From contig MU004241.1 of NCBI GenBank assembly GCA_010405405.1, positions 855,373-919,372 of the forward strand: a DNA stretch of 64,000 bases, in the 5' to 3' direction. This document shows, in pieces, positions 32,453 through 44,406 of the stretch (within the stretch, counting starts at the first letter, position 1; each line of letters begins with the position of its first letter). The stretch is from Microthyrium microscopicum. Lineage: Eukaryota > Ascomycota > Dothideomycetes > Microthyriales > Microthyriaceae. A program made the position numbers and the translations under genes. The notes under the pieces are model-generated. The model did no database searches and had not been told where the DNA came from. It saw only the letters and a program-made list of their open reading frames with translations.

Positions 32453-33427
32453 TTATGTGTCCCTCATAGAGTAGACATCTTCGATCTTGGCTTTGGCCAG
32501 TTTGTCTGGAATCGGAATCTTTCCTCCGGTCAATTGACCAGCTATCCTCATCATCCTCACGCTCATTTCGCGATTCAATTTCTCCACCGCCAATGGATCT
32601 GGACTCTCGTTGGAAATGTCTGGTGCAAGTCCCATCATTTCGCTGCTATTGAGCGGTTTGCCAAGTGCCCAAACACTGGGGTTGTAGTTCCACATGATCG
32701 GATTATCATCGTCCCCAAACACTTTCTCAATCTCCTCGGCCAATTGATCGGTCGTTGTGATGAAGTTCCTCGCGTGGAGGTATAATGAGTGCAAATGTTG
32801 TAACCGCTCTTCTTCTTCAGCTTTCAATAACCGTTCATGTGTCTCCTTCTTTTTTGGTTCCATATCCGGCGTGATCACTGGCTGAGTTCTATTCTTGCGC
32901 AATGCATCGCGGATGGCTTTTGACACACTCGGCTTAGTCCAAACTTCATCGTGACCTTCAGGTGCCCCCAGTGCTTTCAGTTTGGATAATGTTTCGTGCT
33001 CTTCTCTCGTGTCCTGGCTATATTCCGTCTCGATGGTTCGATCGTACAATTCAGTGATACCCTGCCTTAGATTTGTTCTCCTCATCTCAGCCATCCTATC
33101 CTTATACGCAACCCTTTCATTATCGGTTGAACTCGGCCTTGAAGGTTCCGGGGTAGCCTTTGCTAGCCATTTTGGGGTGGCTTTGTACTGTCTACGTCGT
33201 GGAAGGATCTCTTTTGGGGTGGGCAAAACGCCTTTGAGGGGAGCCGGAGGAGGATAGACTGGGGCTTGTTGTGTTTTAGGAACTTCGACGTATCGAGGAG
33301 ATTCTGGTTTGACAGCTTGTAAGGAAGCAGATGTGGAAAGAAGTCTTTGCTGAGACAGTCGATGTGAGAATTGAGTAGGTAGAGAATTAAGGCAACGCGA
33401 TGAGCGCGCAATGGGGGGAATGGACAT
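32453..33427 (-). CDS. Mitochondrial small-subunit ribosomal protein mS26 (Pet123 type)
   Basis: Single exon, 324 residues. The N-terminus is rich in Arg, Ser and Leu with almost no acids, as in a mitochondrial presequence, with a likely cut near RLLSTSAS. Next come PVYPPPAPLKGVLPTPKEILP and a charged helical middle. The segment LHSLYLHARNFITTTDQLAEEIEKVF lines up with yeast Pet123 [25 protein letters not shown], which supports the family call. The protein belongs to the mitoribosome small subunit and is needed for mitochondrial translation. It is divergent from Nog2, with 267 bp between starts. Confidence 0.85.
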   Translation of the reverse strand: MSIPPIARSSRCLNSLPTQFSHRLSQQRLLSTSASLQAVKPESPRYVEVPKTQQAPVYPPPAPLKGVLPTPKEILPRRRQYKATPKWLAKATPEPSRPSSTDNERVAYKDRMAEMRRTNLRQGITELYDRTIETEYSQDTREEHETLSKLKALGAPEGHDEVWTKPSVSKAIRDALRKNRTQPVITPDMEPKKKETHERLLKAEEEERLQHLHSLYLHARNFITTTDQLAEEIEKVFGDDDNPIMWNYNPSVWALGKPLNSSEMMGLAPDISNESPDPLAVEKLNREMSVRMMRIAGQLTGGKIPIPDKLAKAKIEDVYSMRDT

Positions 33428-33694
33428 CGCTGCAGGCTATATCGCTCGGAGATTCATGAGATTTATGATGAATGTCTGTATGACCAAAGTTGATATCCTG
33501 TCGCATTAGAGATCTCGAGAGCAGGAGACAGAAACAAGATACCAAAAAAAGTTGCTGAATAAGCACTAAATTCAATTGAGCGTAGCTTTCTGCCCAACCC
33601 CTGCCAAAAAAAGTTCGACATTCATCCCACTTCAGTTCCACCATCTTTCTTCCAACCACATCTTGAATCGACTCTCGACTCTGACATAGCAAAA
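33428..33694. promoter_or_regulatory. Short divergent promoter, mS26 and Nog2
   Basis: 267 bp separate the two ATGs. One gene serves the mitochondrial ribosome and the other the cytosolic 60S subunit, so shared growth control is plausible. No specific ribosome-biogenesis box was identified with confidence. Confidence 0.5.
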
Positions 33695-35961
33695 ATGGGT
33701 ACAGGAAAGAAGGAAGCCTCGCGCAAGGAGCGCCAGGGAAAGACCAATGATGGCATGGCCAATGTGAAAATAAAGGGAGAGAACTTCTATCGCGATGGTA
33801 AGTCTTGACTGCCTATAGAAACGAGTTTGACTTATTCGTGTAATAGCCAAGAAGGTGCGGGTGCTCAAGAGATTGACTGATGGAAAACCGACTCGAAATG
33901 CCGCCGGAAAAATCACTCAATCTGCCTCGTACCAATCAAGAGACAAACCCAAGGCCCGCGTAGAGCCTCATCGAAAATGGTTCACAAACTCTCGTGTCAT
34001 CTCACAAGAAACTCTCTCTTCCTTCCGAGAAGCCATTGAGCAACAAACTGCCGATCCTAATAGCTATCTCCTCAAATCCAACAAGCTACCTATGTCCCTT
34101 ATACGCGACGACGAAACCAAGACGAAGAATGGTGTCCGTATATATCAAGCGAAGATGGTTGTTGGCGCCTCCAGTTTCAAAGATACATTCGGGCCCAAAG
34201 CTCAGCGCAAAAAGGTCAAGCTTGGTCTGAGCTCTTTTGAAGATCTGGCTGGAGAAACGGTGAAGCAGCACGATACTTTCCTCGATCGACAAGAGCAGGC
34301 CAAGTTGCTTACTGGCCAGCTTGGTGCATATACAGATCTAAACGAGAACGATAAAGATGAAGCAACCGGCGTACTTTCCGCAGCCAGGGAATCAATATTC
34401 TCCAAAGGCCAGAGCAAGAGAATATGGAATGAGCTTTATAAGGTTATCGACTCCAGCGATGTTGTCGTACACGTTCTGGATGCTCGCGATCCAGTGGGCA
34501 CTAGATGTCGTGCTATCGAGCAGTATTTGGAGAAAGAAGCGCCGCACAAACATCTAGTTTTCATTCTCAACAAGTGTGACTTGGTTCCGACAGGTGTCGC
34601 GGTAAGTTCACCAGGTTTTTTCGTTTGCATGTTTTTCCGATACAAGAGTTTAAACACTCCCCAAGGTTAAGTCAAGGATAGCTTCGCCATTGCGCATCTC
34701 CATGAAGCAATCCTGTTACAACTTTGGGATATTGATACCAAACTCGATTTTACAGTGTCCGTTTCGGATGTTGCCAGAGCTTGAGGTGTTTCGTTTGAGT
34801 TGAGGTTGATTCTACTGAAAATGGTCAACCTCTTAGTAACGATTCACACATTTCAGAGCAATTCTTTGAAATATATGTTTGACTTCAAACTAACTTCAAT
34901 AGGCTACTTGGGTTCGATTACTGTCCAAGGAACACCCGACCCTAGCTTTTCATGCTAGCATTACCAACAGTTTTGGAAAGGGATCTCTAATTGCACTTTT
35001 GCGTCAATTTGCAATCCTTCATCAGGACCGAAAGCAAGTCTCAGTCGGGTTCGTCGGATACCCCAACACCGGAAAATCGTCCATCATCAACACACTCAGA
35101 AAAAAGGTACGAATTATTTTTACTCTAAAATCAATGCGAAAAGCGACACTCACATACTACTAGGTTGTTTGCAAGACCGCGCCGATACCCGGAGAAACAA
35201 AAGGTACGAGTCACCTGTCATATTATCTTGCAAAGCCGTACTGATCATATCAAAGTGTGGCAATACATCACCTTGACTCGTCGCATCTACCTCATAGATT
35301 GTCCCGGCATTGTTCCTCCAAATCCAAATGATACTGATTGTCAAATTTTGCTCAGGGGTGTGGTTCGAGTGGAGAACGTGGAAAATCCTAGGTACCAATC
35401 GCGCCAGTTGTTCATCTATCCATGCTAATCAGTCGATGAAGTCAATACGTTGCAGTAATGCTATCCCTATGCCAGACAAGACATGTTGAGCGAACTTATG
35501 GCATCAAGGGTTGGAATTCGGACGATGAATTTCTAGAGATGCTTGCTCGTAAAAGTGGCCGATTGCTCAAAGGCGGCGAGGCAGATTTAAATTCCGTTGC
35601 ACGTATGGTGCTAAACGACTTCCTACGAGGCAGGGTGCCGTGGTTCATACCTCCACCAAAAGGCGACGATGCAAAAGTAGAGGGCATGGAAGGCAGGGAA
35701 GGTCGTTTAGGAGAAATGAAAACAGGCACTAAACGAAAACGCGACGAAGCTGATAGTCAACCGAAGGCTCCAGGGATAGCGGAAGATGATTTTGAAGGAT
35801 TTGAAGACGAGAGCGAGAACGGACAGGAATCGGCAGGGGAGGATGATTCCCTAGAGATTACCACACAATCCTCACAACAAGACGATAGCGACGATCCACC
35901 GGACGAACTGGATGATGACGAGCTCGAAAATGACGAACTTGACCCTCAGTCTGATCAATAG
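33695..35961 (+). CDS. NOG2: Nucleolar GTPase Nog2 (60S pre-ribosome assembly)
   Basis: Exons 33695-33797, 33847-34601, 34903-35106, 35164-35203, 35256-35391 and 35442-35961 give 585 residues. It is a circularly permuted GTPase: the G4 motif LNKCDL comes first, then G1 [10 protein letters not shown]2 region APIPGET and G3 DCPG. The N-terminus [16 protein letters not shown] and the block [14 protein letters not shown] are hallmarks of Nog2/Nug2. The C-terminus is acidic. Nog2 binds nuclear pre-60S particles and must leave before export. The last acceptor is chosen at 35441 because it restores QYVAV and avoids a stop. The second intron is 301 nt, about six times the usual length. Confidence 0.95.
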
Positions 35962-37778
35962 ACTAACCTGATCGAAGTTCTTCAGACGAAGCTGAATGCC
36001 TCAAGTACGATTGATACCCAATATAACGATTCTCATTACGGCGCTCTCATCTGATTTTAGCATGTCAATGAAGGAATAACAGACTGACATGCTCCTCAAG
36101 CTTGAGCTTATTTGACATTGAAAGTCATTATCGAAAACTAATTCCAGTCTGTTGAGCACTAAGCACTGCGAAGAATAGTGCAGAGTATTATGAAATGCCT
36201 GGCTCAAATCACAACATCTTGACAAACAACTCTAACTTTATTCAACCTCAAGAACCCGGCACCAATAAACTTTTCAGCAGTACCTTCTTGATCTTGAAGT
36301 CTAATTCCAAATATCTTTCTGTTGTCGCCTTGCGTTGACCTTACGGTTTCTGGCAGCTGACGACGAAGCAACTTTTCATTTGCAAAATTTATCTCCACAG
36401 AACAACTCCTAGGTGATCTAGTGGCGTTCTCCGTCGGTAGCAGAGTCCAGATATGATATGATTCCCATCTTCTCCACCTCTCTTCATAGGATACTAACTG
36501 TTCAGAGAAATCGTCTAGTAGGGAGTACCTGTGGATGACGTTTATCATATCACCGAATATTCACCATGCGCTATTCGGAAGGACGGTAAGACATCTCATT
36601 CGTTAACAAAGGCAATAATAGCGAGTAATATAGGGACCGTGCGGCTTTTAATATAACGGATCGAGTAGGTGTGATCTAGCCTTCTGGGTGTCATTCACCA
36701 GAAGGGGCGAATACAAATGTATTGTTCACAATATTCAGGGCTAGGATAATCGGGAATATTAAGCGGTCCAATAACATCATGACAGCTCTTGTTTCCTTGA
36801 GGCGAAGAACAAACAGTCTGCACCAGAGAAGAAGAAGGGCTTGCAAACATGGCATCCACGCGGCATCAAGGGAAGCAATTTTACAAGGCTGGGTTGACAT
36901 GGCTCGATACCAGCAATGTAGGTGGTTCGGACAAGCTCTACGAGCCCAAAAAGGTTATGAGTTCACTCTCATGGAAAATAGTCTGGTCAACTTCTTGGTA
37001 AATTAACCTACTCCATGAATGAGTGTGATAAGTGGCAGACATATGGTCATAGCTGATGGAAGCACGCCAGCAGCCACCGTTGACTAGCACTTATGTAGTG
37101 AAAATATAGGTCTGCAGACCTGTGTGGATATGGTAGATTAATCGAATTTGTCTGGGGTTTCGCTGGCGCATTCGACAATAGGTGAAAGAGACTCCTCATT
37201 GTAAATGGATTTGCGCATGGGAATTGTTTGCTGAGACAGCCTAACAGTGAGCAGGGTGCGTCGCACTTCGAGTTTGATATTGCCACGCAAAGAGTAGGAA
37301 GCTTGGGCAAAGATCTTCAGATTTGCACCCCAGTGTTGACTTATTTTTAGGAGAGTTTCACGGTTACAAAGAACAATTTTGGGGACTTTGTAATTCAAGA
37401 CTTCCAGGATTTGATATGAAGACCAAGATGTGCCGCAAGGCATGGGCGGCCATCGACCCGTCTTCTTTTAAGGCGTCCTAGTTAATATCAAAGTATATTT
37501 GTCTCAGCATACTTCCTCTTGCTATTGTGGCTGTAAATCGCAGTTACCATTCCATTCGTTGGTTTTATATTGCACCGTCGAATCACCACCTTCTTACATA
37601 TTACTGAACATCAGCTTGCAGCGATAAGTATCCGCCATTGCCGACTGGATAATACTTAGCTGGAAATACGTTCGCGACAAAATCTGCCTCAAAAGATCGC
37701 TGTTTCTCCGCACGAAAGACTGCTTCACAGAACCACCTGAACACCAAAGTCTAGCTCAACGATTTATGCACGGCCACA
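35962..37778. other. 1.8-kb intergenic region
   Basis: No gene is strongly supported. Two minus-strand ATG frames are noted: 36204-36548 (114 codons, mixed charge, LLRRQLPETVR and KIFGIRLQDQEG) and 37138-37443 (101 codons). Neither has a recognisable domain. The first has protein-like composition and could be a small orphan gene. The right end contains the promoter of the F-box-like gene. Confidence 0.4.
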
Positions 37779-39103
37779 ATGGAGGTGGCCACAACCCCAC
37801 TGCATGATTTCAACTCTCCTTTCGGATATCACAACTTCTTATCTCCTCATCCAAACCCTGATATACAGTCGCGAAGGCCTAGCGTGGACCGTCGTCCGTC
37901 ACTGACAGTATCAACTTTCTTCCCAAATCCTTACCGGCCCGCGCCCAGGATGGTTGCACCACCAAGACCTGCCACGCGGATACTACCAGCAGAAATTTGG
38001 TATGACATTCTAGATGAACTTGACGATTTGCCTCATCTTTGGCGCAAATGCCGTCAAGTATGCCATGCATTCAAAGAGATTACGGAGTCCATATTTGCAA
38101 GGCAAATCCTAGAGGAAGGCGACATGAACGTCTCGTTTGACCTAGGCTGGGGATATGTCGGGCCAGGAATGACCGAGAAACGAGTTTTCGGAGCGAGCCT
38201 GTTTTTCAAGGAATGGGCTGATGAGAAGAAAGAGGTTGCAGTGTTCCAAGACGAAAATCAGGATGAGACCATTGAAGATGATGAGTTTGCGGAAGTGGAC
38301 AATAGAATGATGCGATCTAGATGGTCAGAGAAGGTAGATTGGTATACTCCAGCAGACGCAACAGGAGCAAAAGCGATGGACTCGAGATTCGACTTGCCCC
38401 CTTGGACCATATCAATCGGGTCCTTGTTGGATCGTGAGAGAGTCAATGATACAGAGCTTCCCGGCTGGAAAATTGACTACGCAAAGAAAGAGATGAGATT
38501 TCGATGGAAGGAAGCGCTTGATGCATTCTATCGAGAAGTTGAATATATCGATAATGCTGTAAAAGCCGCAGTAAGATTGAACGAATATTGTGGGTGACAA
38601 TTTATCTAACACGATATTAGGCGCTAGAAGAACACTCATCTGGACGAATGGAAGCTACCGTTACGGCCATGACAGAGGGAAAGATTTCAATGGCGGCCGG
38701 ATGGCTCGCTGGGCGAAGAGTCACAGAGAACGCACGACTACAAGCGAGAAAGGAAATCCGAAGACACCGTATTCGCAGATTCCAGAAGCAAAACTACAAA
38801 CTTGATCCAGAAAAAGATACCTACGAGCTAGAAAGCTTTATAGACACGAAGGAATTCTGCGAAGAAGAAAAAGCGGCTCTCAAAAGGATGCAAGAGATGG
38901 AATGGATGGGCTCAGCAGAAGGACTGATTTCCCTCTTGCCATCACTGGAAGTCGACGATCCCCTTAATGATCCCATGGCCGAAGATCTCATTGCGCAATA
39001 TCTTGACATGATGCGACCAAGTATGATGGAATCGATCATCATGAACTCGGCTCTCAGTGACGATGATGTATACGATGAGGACGACGACATCGACTTCGAA
39101 TAG
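37779..39103 (+). CDS. F-box-like domain protein
   Basis: Exons 37779-38570 and 38621-39103 give 424 residues. An F-box-like motif is seen at about residues 67-110: ILPAEIWYDILDEL, then LWRKCRQVCHAFKEI. F-box motifs bind Skp1 in SCF ubiquitin ligases, but many fungal F-box-like proteins have other or unknown roles. No leucine-rich or WD repeats follow. Instead there is an alpha-helical charged region with several Trp, an Arg-rich helix (ARKEIRRHRIRRFQKQNY) and a very acidic C-terminus (DDDVYDEDDDIDFE). The Pro-rich N-terminus (PNPYRPAPR) is probably disordered. Confidence 0.78.
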
Positions 39104-39993
39104 AGAGCTCAGGTTGACTGACTTGTGGATAGCATGGCATATAGCGACCGAGATTGCATGCTGTGGGGGCTCATTTTATGACATTTATCTGTTTTATATA
39201 TTGATTATGCAGGTGTAGCGTTAACTGGGTGGCTGCCGGAAGTCGTTGACTTTTGCTAGGATTGGACGCATAAATAGCTCGATCTTTATACGGCTGGTTT
39301 GCAAGTCCATTTCGATTTGGAGTGAGGCGAGTGTTTACAAGGAGCGTATTCCGCTTAGATTCATGACATGTTTTAGTATACTATTTGCACTTGGAATATC
39401 GTAGTAGCTCGTTCATCGAACAAACCTGTCTGCTGAAAACTTGATACATTATCACAAGATAGATAGTCTTATTGATGGCCATTGTACAACTGATAAGGTG
39501 AATGAAAATGTCCATTTATGCCACAACTACAGCCGATTTTATATAAAAAACCTTATCAGGCGTCTCGACAATTAGTATCTGCGATGTGGAGCAGAATGTT
39601 GCTGAGGACTCCGATGAGGAGCCATTTCTTGTCCAATTTCGACAGCCCTTGCTGAGAGACCACGCAGTTCTAATATAGACAGCCGTCATTCTAGAACAAT
39701 GCCAGCCAATACCATGTTTCGAGTAACGCCTGGAGCGCTCTTGGACCCTAGCGAGCCAACATCTTAGAGCCAACAGGCCGAATGACTTGCTTAAATGAGC
39801 ATCTAAATTGATTCTGGATTTATTGCTAGTCCACTTATTACAACATGTATTCAAAATGGAAGAAAAAGGTCATTGGCTATACGACAACCATTATCACCTC
39901 CTTGGCGATTAACTTTCCTCAAAGCATCTCTTGACGACAGTTCTGTTCGTTTTGAGCTCGCTATACTGGAGAAGGACGTGGTATCTGGTTGCA
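39104..39993. other. Intergenic gap before GH95
   Basis: 890 bp with no ATG-started frame of note. It should hold the F-box gene 3' end and the GH95 promoter. Confidence 0.5.
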
Positions 39994-42900
39994 ATGGCGC
40001 GGTCCTCTGCGCAGTCGACGCTTCCCACGGCCCTGGTATTGGCTGTGTTTGCATTACTGTTCTCGATCATTGAGGCCAAGGCACTATGGTCTCTTTCACC
40101 AGCCTCGAGTGGTCGGTTCATTCGTGAATCGTTCCCTGTGGGAAATGGTCGCCTTGGTGCTCTTCCATTTGGCCAGCCTGGACAGGAGAAGTTGAACCTG
40201 AACCTGGATTCCTTGTGGAGTGGTGGACCGTTCGAATCAGCTGTAAGTATCCCGAAGCTACCTGCTACAGACGCGGAAATTCTGACTTGTTGGCCTAGAA
40301 ATACAACGGTGGTAATCCGTCGGAAGTAGCTGCCGCATCCCTCGCTGGTATCCGAGATAACATATTCCGCGACGGAACTGGAAGTGAGTGATACGGATGA
40401 TCACAATTGAGTTCGACTAAGAAGGGATAGGTCTCGCAGGAATATTGGGATCGAACAACAATTACGGATCGTACCGAGTCCTCGCGAATCTAAGCGTAGT
40501 CATACAAGGGATAACTCGTTATGCCCATTACAACCGCTCCCTAGATCTATCGACGGGAGTTCACAGCACGACCTTCGTAGGAAACGACAATAACAACTAC
40601 ACTTCGGCCGCCTATTGCTCTTACCCTGCAAAGGCCTGCATTTACCGTCTAAGCAGCACGGGGGCTCTGCCAAACATTGCTGTCGCCTTGGAGAATCGAC
40701 TTGTACAGCCTTCCCTATACAATGCGACCTGCGACAATAGCATGGTGCGCTTGGCTGGAGTAACACAGCATGGGGATAGTACAAAACCACAAGGGATGGA
40801 GTATGATGTGATAGCGAGACTCAGTACGGGAGCTCTGGGAATGCCAATGTCATCATGCAGTAAAAACTCAAAGGGAACAATTGTAGTGACAGGAAGCGCT
40901 TATGGCGGTGACTCTAAACTAAACACTTTCAGTGTCATAGTTGGAGCGGCTTCAGATTACGACCCGACACAAGGCACAGCAGAGAGCAAATTCTCATTCC
41001 GAGGACCGAAGCCAGGCACAGCTTTAGCCAAACTTACTGCTCAATCGTCTGTCAAGCTCGAAACCAAACTGCTAACCGCTCATCAGCAGGATTATGCCCG
41101 ATTGATGAGTGGATTCGAACTTGACCTCTACGATCCTTGGAAGACATCAGAGTATCCTTCAGAGACTCTCCAATTGTTTCAGCTGTTGGATCGCTACAAG
41201 TTTTCCGCTGGTATATCAGGAAACAACAAAATGAAAAGAGCAGAGGTGAAGCGAAGGTGGACTCCTCCCCAAAGCGATAATCCAAGCATGATTAGACCTG
41301 TTCAGCGGCGACAAGCGCCTCAAAGCTCGTTTACCACTAAATCAACCTCTAATACCTGGGCCCCTGTTCATACCGCTCCACCGTTCCCCGATTTTGATTT
41401 TCCAACCAACCTGGCCAAAGGCGTTACACATACAGCTCCTGTGCCGTGGACAACAAACACCATTGTGACAGCAACGGCAGCAGATGGAGTAAAGCACACG
41501 ATCACGCTGACAATGGCTTCATCAACTGCAAGCAAGGCGAGCATGGCGCGCGCTGCAGCAACTCCAACCAACGCAGCTCGAGTAGAAACGACGGAGATGA
41601 GGCTCGACCCAGACGTACACAATAGAGAGACAAAGAACATAGAAGAAGCGAGTGTAGACGGAGGAGACGCTGCTGAGGAGCCATCGTCCGAAAGAACATC
41701 CAGCGAGGCAGATCCGAGCGTTGCGCAAGGCGATCCATACGTTGAGGGGCTCTTGTTCGATTATGCGCGACATCTTTTTATTTCATCATCCAGAGATGAC
41801 TCTTTGCCACCAAATCTTCAAGGCAGATGGGCGGATGGACTCGAGTCGGCTTGGAGTGGGGATTATCACGCAAACATCAACCTACAGATGAACCATTGGT
41901 TCGCTGATCAGGTTGGATTGGGACATTTGCAAGAAGCGCTATTCAAGTACATCGTGAACACTTGGGTTCCACGAGGAACAGAGACGGCTCATTTGCTGTA
42001 TAACTCGCCTGGATGGGTAGTCCATGATGAAATCAATATCTTTGGGCACACTGGGATGAAGAACACCGCTGAGTGGGCAAACTGTAAGCATTCAAAAGGC
42101 AACGCAAAAATACAAACTGACACAGTATAGATCCCGCCGCAGCGGCATGGATGATGCAGACGATTTTTGACCACTGGGACTACACTCGAGATCTCGGTTG
42201 GCTTCAAACCACTGGTTACAACCTGCTTCGCCAAGTCTCCCAGTTCTGGATGGCTCAGCTCCAACAAGACCGCTATACCAAAGACAACACCCTCGTAGTC
42301 AATCCATGCAACAGCCCTGAAAAGGGGCCTACAACATTCGGCTGCGCCCACTACCAACAAGTCATCCACCAGCTCTTCACCACAACTCTTGCTGCAGCCA
42401 ACGCCGTCAACGACGTCGATACTGAGTTTACCGGCAAGCTGACCCAGCTTCTCACTATGCTCGATAAAGGCCTCGCATATACCAGCTGGGGTGGCATCCG
42501 AGAATTCAAACTGCCCGAGTCCATGGGCCACGATACACTCGGCGACAAACATCGCCACCTATCGCATCTCGTTGGGTGGTACCCAGGTTACAGCATCGCG
42601 TCCTTCCAAGATGGTTACGCCAACTCGAGCATCCAAGCCGCCGTCGCAGCCTCACTGCGCAGTCGCGGAAACGGAAAAGCAGACGGCAACACCGGCTGGG
42701 CAAAAGTATGGCGCGCAGCCGCCTGGGCGCGTCTAAATGACACAGAGCAGGCCGACTACCACCTGCGATACGCAATCTATCAGAACATTGGTCAAAATGG
42801 GCTGAGCATCTATGACGGGGCTAATGGGCCGTTCCAGATTGACGCGAATTTTGGACTGGCAGGCGCGATGTTGGCGATGTTGGTGTATGATGTGCCGGCG

Positions 42901-43119
42901 AAGCTGGAGAGCACAGAGATGCGTCAGGTGGTACTTGGGCCGGCCATACCGTCGCGCTGGGGACCAGGGAAGGTGAAAGGGCTGCGGCTACGTGGTGGGA
43001 CAGTGCTTGATATGGAGTGGAACAACAGAGGAGTGGTTGGCAGAGTAGCGGTGCAGAAGCGGGGAGAGCCAGTTGCATTTTACTCGAAAGAGAACAAGCT
43101 TATAGGCAGACTTACATAA
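39994..43119 (+). CDS. Secreted GH95 family alpha-L-fucosidase with internal insert
   Basis: Exons 39994-40242, 40299-40383, 40431-42083 and 42131-43119 give 991 residues. The N-terminus is a signal peptide (MARSS...SIIEA). The GH95 N-domain starts ALWSLSPASS and FPVGNGRLG, and the catalytic (alpha/alpha)6 region includes NLQGRWADGL, NINLQMNHW, NSPEKG with E726 (general acid position) and FQIDANFG with D900. GH95 enzymes release fucose, or galactose in some members, from plant cell-wall xyloglucan and similar glycans. Between about residues 370 and 544 there is an extra segment of about 175 residues that is Thr/Ala/Ser/Pro-rich and contains basic clusters (VKRRW, VQRRQ). Ordinary fungal GH95 proteins are near 800 residues and lack it, so either the insert is real or a long unspliced stretch is present. 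Confidence 0.9.
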
Positions 43120-43758
43120 TCGTATCAAGTTAGATTAACAGATTGTTGTTGACAGACTTGGACATCCGATGATGACTCTTGGAGCGAAGGCATATCAACT
43201 ATTGGAAAGTGTTTTCAACAGCATGAGACGTACCGAATGCGCGCAACGACTGCACATGTTTGCGCTATGGTTATGTTGCGGCCAATACGTGATGTTCTGG
43301 CTCAGTAAAGTGAAGATAGGCATGGTGTTGAGCACAGAAAAGGAGGTGGGGTGACTAAGCGCATGAATCGATCGGGAAGGCACATGCCGCACGTGGGCAA
43401 GAACGTGCCAAGCAGCAGGGAAAGAGCCAACCAGAGCGAGTAACACCAGAAATGACAAGGAAGGCGGGAGTTACGAGATTCGAGGACTTTGGCAGGCACG
43501 AGCCCTTGGAGCCCCAACAACCACATCAACTGATCTGATCCACGTTGATTGTTGTCTTGTTACTCCGCCTCCCTCCAAATTTATTGACCTTTGATTTACC
43601 TTTGTTACATACCTCTTTCTACCAAATCCTCTGTGACAACCGCTTTGTCCTTCGTTGAAGCTGGATTGTCTCCTCCAGCATATATAACCGCGAGCGCTCT
43701 TGCGGCTCTGCAACCCTCAACATCCTGACGACACATCATACTTTCGATCCTAGAAAGA
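43120..43758. other. Intergenic gap and Sec2-domain promoter
   Basis: 639 bp. No gene is seen. The right end has a TATA-like CATATATAACC near 43679, about 80 bp before the next ATG. Confidence 0.5.
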
Positions 43759-44406
43759 ATGACAGTACCCATGAACACCGATTTCTCTGCTAGCAAACCC
43801 ACACCTGCCGTACTCTGCTCCAACTGCGGCTCTTACTGTCCCGTTCCCACGGGATCAAGTCTGGGTGATGATAACCAGCGCCGCATCGCCGACTTGGAAG
43901 CGCAAGTTAACATCCTGAAACGCAAGGCCAACGACGCGGAATCAAAAATCGCCGAATACGAAGACGGACTCCAAGCCGGACCCAACCGTACAAACACGGG
44001 CTCTACTGCCGATCCAGTAACACCCGGTCCCGCTCCTTCACGCTTCGGCTCCTTTTCCTGGCGGAAACTCTCCGCAGACGCACCGATATCCACCACAAAC
44101 TCATCACCAGCTGCACCGGCGTCTCGCAAAGAAACGGATCTACAAGTTGCGTTGGCGAAGGAGCAGCAGCGGCGAGAAAAGGCCGAGGGAGAGGCGTCGA
44201 AGCTAAGCTCGGAGATTGAGGACCTTACTGCGACACTGTTTGAGCAAGCGAATGAGATGGTGGCCACAGAAAGAAAAGCGCGAGCCAAGCTCGAAGAGCG
44301 AGTGGAGCAATTAGAGAAGAGAGATGTGGAGAAGCGCAAGAGACTGGAAAGACTTGAGGGTGCCCTGAAGAGGATTGATCGCGTCAAGGGGCTACTTGGA
44401 ACCTGA
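43759..44406 (+). CDS. Sec2-domain Rab GEF-like protein
   Basis: Single exon, 215 residues. It begins with a short region containing a CxxC...C motif (LCSNCGSYC), then a coiled coil starting near residue 40. A Pro/Ser/Thr linker follows with SRFGSFSWRKLS. The C-terminal 90 residues form a second long coiled coil with EIEDLTATLFEQANEMVATERKARAKLEERV, the core of the Sec2 domain. In yeast this coiled coil is the exchange factor for the Rab GTPase Sec4 in exocytosis. The protein is much shorter than yeast Sec2 (759 residues) and lacks the downstream localisation region, so it may be a short paralogue. A start at 43759 is supported by the AGAATGAC context. Confidence 0.8.
   Translation: MTVPMNTDFSASKPTPAVLCSNCGSYCPVPTGSSLGDDNQRRIADLEAQVNILKRKANDAESKIAEYEDGLQAGPNRTNTGSTADPVTPGPAPSRFGSFSWRKLSADAPISTTNSSPAAPASRKETDLQVALAKEQQRREKAEGEASKLSSEIEDLTATLFEQANEMVATERKARAKLEERVEQLEKRDVEKRKRLERLEGALKRIDRVKGLLGT

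Noticed and set aside
33855-34670. Treating the first long frame of NOG2 as a complete gene
   Set aside because: It runs past a clear GTAAGT donor into non-conserved residues; the downstream G1 and G3 motifs show that the gene continues.
36204-36548. 114-codon minus-strand frame as a gene
   Set aside because: It has an ATG and protein-like composition but no domain, no neighbour support and no splice extension; kept only as a note in the gap entry.
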